From an uncultured Clostridia bacterium (GTDB lineage: Bacteria > Bacillota > Clostridia > Christensenellales > UBA1242), in NCBI GenBank assembly GCA_934747885.1, contig CAKVHE010000001.1, positions 62,001-126,000 on the forward strand: a stretch of 64,000 nucleotides of DNA, read 5' to 3'. Below are positions 60,987-64,000 of this stretch, piece after piece; position 1 is the stretch's first letter; every line of letters begins with the position of its first letter. The notes under the pieces were generated by a model, which ran no database searches, was not told the DNA's origin, and worked only from the letters and a program-made list of their open reading frames with translations. Position numbers and translations under genes: made by a program.

Positions 60987-62792
60987 TTATTTTGTTTCGG
61001 TCCCGTCTGTGCTAGCACCTTCGCCGGCATCAGTTCCGTTTGGATTTGGATTTTGTTTGTAAAGTTTGGTAAAGATTTCGTTTGAAACTTTGGTCAAGTT
61101 TTCAAGCGCTTCTTTTAATTTTTCGCCATCATCGCCATTTTCGGCATAAACTTTTTTGGCCGCTTCAATTTCACCATTAAGTTTGGTTTTGTCTTCTTCG
61201 GTAAGTTTGTCGCCGCTGTCTTTTAGAATTTTTTCAATTCCGGCAATCATTTGGTCGAGTTGGTTTTTGGTGTCTACCACTTCTTTACGTTTTTTATCTT
61301 CTTCGGCATATTTTTCTGCATCTTTTACCGCTTTGTCGATTTCGTCGTCAGATAGGTTGCTTGATGCGGTTATGGTAATATCTTGAGATTTTCCAGTGCC
61401 GAGGTCTTTTGCACTAACGTTTACAATACCGTTTGCATCAATATTGAAAGTAACTTCAATTTGAGGTACCCCACGAGGTGCAGGTGGAATTCCGGTTAGT
61501 TCAAATCTACCAATGGTCTTGTTGTACATCGCAAGTTCACGCTCACCTTGCAAAACATGAATGTCTACGCCCGGTTGGTTATCGGTTGCGGTTGAGAAAA
61601 TTTGAGATTTTTTGGTTGGAATGGTAGTATTACGATCAATAAGTTTGGTAAATACCCCACCCATGGTTTCAATACCGAGTGATAGAGGCGTTACATCTAG
61701 TAGTAATACATCTTTTACATCTCCGCCAAGTACACCGGCTTGAATGGCTGCACCAATTGCAACACATTCGTCTGGGTTGATGCCCTTAAATGGTTCTTTG
61801 CCCAAAAGTTTTTTAACTTCGTCAAATACCATAGGAACACGGCTAGAACCACCGACCATAATTATTTTTGCAACGTCATTTGTTGAAAGTTTGGCGTCTG
61901 CAAGTGCTTTTTTGGTTAATGTGATGGTTTCGGCAACCAAATCTGAAATTAGACTTTCAAATTTTGCACGAGTAAGTTCAATGTCCATATGTTTTGGGCC
62001 GTTTGCATCTGCGGTAATAAATGGCAAGTTGATAGTGCTTTTGGTTACGCCCGAAAGTTCTATTTTTGCTTTTTCGGCTGCTTCTTTAAGTCTTTGCATT
62101 GCCATTTTGTCGCCCGACAAGTCTACTCCGTCGGTACGCTTAAATTCGTCTAGTAAGTATTTAACAATACGGTTATCAAAGTCGTCACCACCAAGACGGT
62201 TGTTGCCGGCGGTTGCCAAAACTTGGAATACGCCGTCCGAAATTTCTAGTACCGAAATATCAAAGGTACCACCACCAAGGTCATAAACCAAGATTTTTTG
62301 AGTGGTGTCACCCGACTTGTCCAGTCCGTAAGCCAAAGCGGCTGCGGTTGGTTCGTTGATGATACGCAAAACTTCAAGGCCGGCAATTTTGCCCGCGTCT
62401 TTGGTTGCTTGACGTTGGCTATCTGTAAAGTATGCAGGAACGGTAATAACCGCCTTGTCTACCTTTTCACCTAAAAACTTTTCGGCGTCGGCTTTTAGTT
62501 TGCCTAATATCATTGCTGAAATTTCTTGTGGGCTATAGGTCTTGCCGTCTATGGTTATTTTACGGTCTGTACCCATATCCCTTTTAATTGAACTGATGGT
62601 ACGTTCAGCGTTTGCAACTGCTTGACGCTTTGCGACCTGACCCACCAATCTTTCTCCATCTTTTGCAAAACCAACTACCGATGGCGTAGTACGTGCACCT
62701 TCGGCGTTAGGGATAACAGATGGTTCACCACCTTCCATAACAGCCACGCACGAGTTGGTTGTTCCTAAATCAATACCAATAATTTTTGACAT
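60987..62792 (-). CDS. dnaK: Chaperone protein DnaK
   Basis: Hsp70 chaperone. The 601-residue protein is normal for Bacillota, with the ATPase motif IGIDLGTTNSCVAV at residues 4-17, the phosphate-binding DLGGGTFD stretch near 171, a substrate-binding beta domain (about 365-480), and a helical lid ending in an acidic Gly/Thr tail. ATG at 62792 follows GGAGAA. It is between grpE (20 bases) and dnaJ (52 bases, with a hairpin). The CIRCE operator expected for HrcA control would lie upstream of hrcA, beyond the window. Confidence 0.98.
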   Translation of the reverse strand: MSKIIGIDLGTTNSCVAVMEGGEPSVIPNAEGARTTPSVVGFAKDGERLVGQVAKRQAVANAERTISSIKRDMGTDRKITIDGKTYSPQEISAMILGKLKADAEKFLGEKVDKAVITVPAYFTDSQRQATKDAGKIAGLEVLRIINEPTAAALAYGLDKSGDTTQKILVYDLGGGTFDISVLEISDGVFQVLATAGNNRLGGDDFDNRIVKYLLDEFKRTDGVDLSGDKMAMQRLKEAAEKAKIELSGVTKSTINLPFITADANGPKHMDIELTRAKFESLISDLVAETITLTKKALADAKLSTNDVAKIIMVGGSSRVPMVFDEVKKLLGKEPFKGINPDECVAIGAAIQAGVLGGDVKDVLLLDVTPLSLGIETMGGVFTKLIDRNTTIPTKKSQIFSTATDNQPGVDIHVLQGERELAMYNKTIGRFELTGIPPAPRGVPQIEVTFNIDANGIVNVSAKDLGTGKSQDITITASSNLSDDEIDKAVKDAEKYAEEDKKRKEVVDTKNQLDQMIAGIEKILKDSGDKLTEEDKTKLNGEIEAAKKVYAENGDDGEKLKEALENLTKVSNEIFTKLYKQNPNPNGTDAGEGASTDGTETK

Positions 62793-62812
62793 AAATTTTA
62801 TTCTCCTTTTTA

Positions 62813-63406
62813 TTAAACTTTTTTATAAACCGACACACTAGCAACTCTAATAATTTTGTCAGATGGTGTGTAGTAGTAACCCTTTTTTAGAACCTTAGCA
62901 ACAGTGCCGTCAAGTTCTTCATCAGGGGTGTTTTCTAGCATCACTGCTTCCATAGCGTTTGGGTCAAGGACGCCTCCTACGACCACAATTTCCGCCACAT
63001 GTAAACTATCAAGCGCACCCTTAAGTGACAAATAGAGCCCTTTTAAGCCTTTATACGCGGTGTCGTCTTTCGCAAAAGGCAAACTTGCCTCAAAGTTGTC
63101 CAAAATTGGAATTAAAAGTTTGGAAACTTCGATGATAACTTTTTCGTTCATTTCAGCGTTTAATTTATCGCTTCTTTCACGAATTCTATCAACGTCGGCT
63201 TTAAAATTTTTCACCATTTCCATACTTTCTTTTACCGCCTCTTTGGCAAGGAAAAGTTCGTTTTCGAGCTTTTTGTATGGCGCCGAATTTTTGATTTGCT
63301 CATCCGTTATTTCAGCGGTTTTTGCTTTCAAATTTTCGGTTTTTAAATTGTCCTTTTTGTCGTTCGTTTCTTTCGCTGTGTTCTCTTTTTTCACAAAGTT
63401 TGTCAT
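62813..63406 (-). CDS. grpE: Nucleotide exchange factor GrpE
   Basis: Releases ADP from DnaK. The 197-residue protein has an N-terminal disordered, Lys/Glu-rich part, a long coiled coil, and the C-terminal beta domain with a KKGYYYTPSDKIIR stretch near residue 175. The ATG at 63406 has AAAGGGAG immediately before it, which is closer than ideal; a GTG at 63394 with better spacing is an alternative. Its first ~95 bases overlap the end of hrcA in another frame. Confidence 0.92.
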   Translation of the reverse strand: MTNFVKKENTAKETNDKKDNLKTENLKAKTAEITDEQIKNSAPYKKLENELFLAKEAVKESMEMVKNFKADVDRIRERSDKLNAEMNEKVIIEVSKLLIPILDNFEASLPFAKDDTAYKGLKGLYLSLKGALDSLHVAEIVVVGGVLDPNAMEAVMLENTPDEELDGTVAKVLKKGYYYTPSDKIIRVASVSVYKKV

Positions 63407-64000
63407 CTCCCTTTAACGCTATATTGTTTTTGTTATATGATTTTTCAAAGGCATACCCCGCTTCTTTAAGTATGGTTACCACCTTTGCATAATCCATTCT
63501 TGCTGGGCCAATTATACCCGCCTGCCCCACCGTTTTGCCGTTTACCATAAAGGTTGCCGAAACGAGTGCGCTGTTTTCGTCTAGCCCGTCTTCGCTAACT
63601 TTTACCGAAATTTGCATTTTGCCGTTTTCGCTTGATGCATTTTGGTTTAAAAGTTTTTGCAAAGTTTCTTCACTTTCTAGCAGTTTTATTGCCTTTTGGG
63701 CTTTTTCTACCGACTTAAATTCGGGCTGGCAAAGCAATTTGCTGGCGCCTTCGCACCTTACAAAATTTTTGGTTTCACGCGTTTTTAACGCTTCTATTAC
63801 ACTTGCAAAAATTTCGCGATAGCCCGAAAGCATTTTGCCAATTTTGTACCCTACCTCAAAGCCCGACGCATCTTTTAGCGTATGTCCGGCTAGCGCTTCG
63901 GTTAAAAGTTTTGCCACTGCCGACGCATCTTCTTCAGTTACGCTGGCGTTTACTTTTATGGTAATATCCTTAATTACCCCAAGGTCGGTGGACAAAATAA
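63312..64000 (-). CDS. hrcA: Heat-inducible repressor HrcA, C-terminal part (cut by window edge)
   Basis: Represses the dnaK and groE operons by binding CIRCE; GroEL keeps it active. About 229 C-terminal residues are in the window, covering the GAF-like dimerisation domain with the conserved IGPARMDYAKVVTIL motif. After this the chain runs on for ~45 extra residues that are basic and Asn/Arg/Glu-rich, and the stop is 95 bases inside grpE. The N-terminal winged helix lies beyond the edge. The gene order hrcA-grpE-dnaK-dnaJ is standard. Confidence 0.93.
   Translation of the reverse strand, partial: ILSTDLGVIKDITIKVNASVTEEDASAVAKLLTEALAGHTLKDASGFEVGYKIGKMLSGYREIFASVIEALKTRETKNFVRCEGASKLLCQPEFKSVEKAQKAIKLLESEETLQKLLNQNASSENGKMQISVKVSEDGLDENSALVSATFMVNGKTVGQAGIIGPARMDYAKVVTILKEAGYAFEKSYNKNNIALKGDDKLCEKREHSERNERQKGQFKNRKFESKNR

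Overview
The window looks like chromosomal DNA of an endospore-forming member of the Bacillota, probably class Clostridia. It carries spoVAC-spoVAD-spoVAE, spmA-spmB, gerW (ytfJ) and yunB. Several neighbourhoods match the Bacillus core genome: ftsK / two M16 peptidases / pgsA / recA / rny; hrcA-grpE-dnaK-dnaJ; holB-ricT-trmN6-tatD-rsmA; scpA-scpB; and DUF2953-gerW. The DNA is AT-rich with normal AGGAGG-type ribosome binding sites. An uncultured gut lineage is a guess from the giant GLUG/Listeria-Bacteroides-repeat protein and cannot be proven here.

Layout. 1-12.8 kb, all minus strand: rny (cut by the edge), recA with a LexA-type box in its promoter, pgsA, rimO, ftsK, an active and a degenerate M16 peptidase, thiI with its cysteine desulfurase, and yunB. 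13-18.1 kb, minus: an aldehyde dehydrogenase, a minimal SUF pair (sufC plus one sufB/D-like gene) and spoVAC-AD-AE. 18.2-20.6 kb, plus: an Asn/Gly-rich lipoprotein. 21-25.9 kb: a hypothetical gene, six tRNA genes, an ABC-F ATPase, a VanY-type peptidase and a membrane protein. 26-34 kb: plsC, a pseudouridine synthase, and a long minus-strand operon (M50 peptidase, scpA, scpB, DUF2953, gerW, dacF), then dacA. 34-48.6 kb: one gene for a 4,852-residue repetitive surface protein behind a consensus promoter. 48.8-59.3 kb: a second lipoprotein, a hypothetical protein, rsmA, tatD, spmAB (plus), trmN6, a ferredoxin, ricT, holB and a SpoIIM-like membrane protein. 59.7-64 kb: dnaJ, dnaK, grpE and hrcA (cut by the edge).

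The most unusual content is not protein-coding. Four intergenic gaps (20.6-21.0, 51.5-52.2, 53.0-53.4 and 59.3-59.8 kb), the only RNA-free gaps longer than 300 bases, each hold a copy of the same structured repeat. It runs H1 hairpin, H2 hairpin (variable tip), AT-rich middle, long H3 hairpin, GC-rich H4 hairpin. Copies differ in ways that keep base pairing: GCCCAT/ATGGGC against GCGGAT/ATCCGC in H3, and TCACCGC/GCGGTGA against TCGCGAC/GTCGCGA in H2, plus many G-U-compatible single changes. This suggests selection on a folded RNA or single-stranded DNA, so the family is either an undescribed ncRNA or a non-autonomous mobile element. Other points of note are several genes whose promoter -10 box lies 5-10 bases from the start codon with no Shine-Dalgarno (plsC, holB, spmA), and a terminator-like hairpin whose loop contains the start codon of the DUF2953 gene between scpB and gerW.
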